DNA from: UBA1737 sp964541525
Lineage (GTDB): Bacteria; Bacillota_I; Bacilli_A; ML615J-28; CAG-313
Direction: 5' to 3'
NCBI GenBank assembly: GCA_964541525.1
Contig: CAZIQF010000007.1
Span: forward strand, 12,940-76,939
DNA: 64,000 nt
Part shown: piece after piece, positions 63,178 to 64,000 of the stretch
Layout of the letters: every line of letters begins with the position of its first letter
Position numbering within the stretch: the first letter of the stretch is position 1
Translations under genes and position numbers: made by a program
The notes under the pieces: model-generated
Databases searched by the model: none
Told to the model about the DNA's origin: nothing
The model's input: only the letters and a program-made list of their open reading frames with translations

Positions 63178-63395
63178 TCTATTATAAAAATCAAAAAAAA
63201 TAGCTTAATTAAAATTTTGATTTTATTTACTAATTATCGTCAATTTAGAGAAGTTTAATGATTAATTATTCAGCTTTTTAAATTTCGATCGCTGTAGGAA
63301 GACTTTTAGAAAGAACAAAGAAATTACTATAAATAAACAAATATAGGTTAAATATTATTTTTTATCTTATTTCATTTCTAAGTAAAGAAAAAGAA
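63178..63395. repeat. Imperfect tandem repeat, copy 2
   Basis: The same three blocks in the same order as copy 1, but with about 40 extra bases between the first block and the core (63257 onward). Neither copy encodes a convincing protein, and I know of no element with this sequence. Confidence 0.85.
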
Positions 63396-63950
63396 GGATT
63401 TAAAAAAATTTTTGTTTTATTCTAATAATATTTTAATAATTAAAAGTGTAGAATTTTGCGGAATATCATCTTTTTTAATTATGTCATTCATTCTAAAATG
63501 ATATAGTTTATTTTGACATTTTGTAGTAATATTAATAAAAGAACAAGTCATTTTTATTTTTTAATATTATTATTTTTGCTTTTTATTATCATATCATCAT
63601 CTATACTTTACTTCCTATAATATATATTATGTTAACCAATAAAAAAGATAAGTAAATCCTAAATAAAATTACAATTCAATGATAGTTGATAAGTATGTTA
63701 ATAATTAAAAAATGTTCACTTAAAACAAGTTGAAATCTTGATGATAACCCCATTAAAAAAAGTGAATTATCAACATTTATTATTCATAGGGTGGATAACT
63801 GTAACTTATCAAAATAAAAAAGGTCGAATAAATAATTTACCTAGCCTAATAAATTCATCTCTCGACAAACTTATTTATTTATTAATATTATATTTAAAAT
63901 CGATGAATGATGAGATATCTTATTTTTTGAAACTCATCTTCTCTAATCGC
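63396..63950. other. A/T-rich noncoding stretch
   Basis: No believable gene: the one longer frame (63738-63986) has no ribosome binding site and runs through a terminator hairpin. Several 9-mers near the DnaA box consensus TTATCCACA lie at 63768-63776 (TTATCAACA) and, on the minus strand, near 63790-63798 (TTATCCACC), with weaker ones nearby. This is suggestive only. Confidence 0.45.
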
Positions 63951-63977
63951 AAAAAAAAGACAAGTTTACACTTGTCG
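63951..63977 (-). terminator. Minus-strand terminator at the window's end
   Basis: GACAAGT and ACTTGTC (63959-63965, 63970-63976) pair around a four-base loop. Read on the minus strand the stem is followed by eight T, so a gene probably enters from beyond base 64000. Confidence 0.75.
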
Positions 63978-63980
63978 ATT

Positions 63981-64000
63981 TTATAATTGATAGAATCTTG
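63981..64000 (-). CDS. Possible last codons of a minus-strand gene beyond the window
   Basis: One minus-strand frame is open from the edge to a TAA at 63983-63981, just before the terminator. Only about six codons are visible, so it is inferred from the terminator alone. Confidence 0.25.

Noticed and set aside
63738..63986. 82-codon open frame near the right end
   Set aside because: No ribosome binding site, odd composition, and it reads through a minus-strand terminator hairpin.
1..64000. Mycoplasma-type code with TGA as tryptophan
   Set aside because: TGA ends the GltD-like and spmA genes at well-supported overlaps, and tryptophan is encoded by TGG throughout.
1..64000. CRISPR arrays, tRNA or rRNA genes, prophage or intact insertion sequences
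   Set aside because: None seen: no regularly spaced repeats, no transposase or integrase frames, and no tRNA-like cloverleaf noticed in the gaps.

Overview
The window is about 64 kb of AT-rich (roughly 30% GC by eye), densely packed bacterial chromosome. Gene content and order point to a low-GC member of Bacilli (Firmicutes). Several blocks have the same order as in Bacillus: glyS-dnaG-rpoD-trmK-nif3, cmk/rpsA-der-gpsA, yceD-rpmF, valS-folC-radC-spoIVFA-spoIVFB, rplU-prp-rpmA-obgE, mutS-mutL-miaA and dac-spmA-spmB-rluB. TGA is used as a stop (34600-34602 and 58699-58701) and Trp is TGG, so the code is standard, not the Mycoplasma one. An Rnf complex, pyruvate phosphate dikinase and a clostridial-type ferredoxin indicate an anaerobe that couples ferredoxin/NAD redox to an ion gradient and handles PPi-linked pyruvate/PEP conversion. 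Murein genes, DacF- and SpoVD-type proteins, SpoIVFA/SpoIVFB, SpmA/SpmB and a SpoVIF-like protein indicate a walled, probably spore-forming cell. A lineage near Erysipelotrichales, Turicibacter or Haloplasma is my inference, not a species call.

Layout. 1-3.7 kb: Rnf operon (end of rnfC, then D, G, E, A, B), with a two-flavin-domain RnfG and an RnfB lacking its ferredoxin domains. 3.8-5.0 kb: a sigma-70 factor. 5.2-11.1 kb: glyS, dnaG, a second sigma-70 factor, trmK and a Nif3-like gene. 11.1-12.6 kb: a 55-residue ferredoxin (minus), a YneF-like membrane protein, plsY (minus). 12.8-17.2 kb: parE-parC. 17.4-20.0 kb: a one-piece MacB/FtsX-type ABC protein. 20.0-24.5 kb: a cmk-rpsA fusion, der, gpsA. 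24.5-26.6 kb: SpoVIF-like, yceD, rpmF, rsmH. 26.6-29.5 kb: a LacX-like epimerase and a class B PBP, both on the minus strand inside what is otherwise a dcw-type cluster. 29.7-33.3 kb: murE, mraY, murD. 33.4-35.2 kb: a GltD-like flavoprotein and nadD. 35.2-39.5 kb: T-box, valS, folC. 39.5-41.4 kb: radC, SpoIVFA-like, SpoIVFB. 41.5-47.9 kb: a block between spoIVFB and rplU (LRR protein, ppdK, metallo-beta-lactamase, CYTH, hemolysin III). 48.0-50.3 kb: rplU, prp, rpmA, obgE. 50.5-56.6 kb: ECF S component, mutS, mutL, miaA. 57.0-60.0 kb: a duplicated miaA 3' fragment, dac, spmA, spmB, rluB. 60.0-62.8 kb: PAP2 phosphatase, a Fic-like protein with degenerate motif, PHP phosphoesterase. 62.8-64.0 kb: noncoding, with an imperfect tandem repeat.

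Most of the window is housekeeping. I found no CRISPR array, tRNA, rRNA, phage or intact insertion sequence, and no clearly new multi-gene system. The best candidates for a second look are the remodelled Rnf subunits together with the separate ferredoxin, the paired primary-type sigma factors, the Cmk-S1 fusion, the Fic-like pseudoenzyme candidate, and the scars of local rearrangement (miaA fragment, inverted PBP block, terminal repeat).
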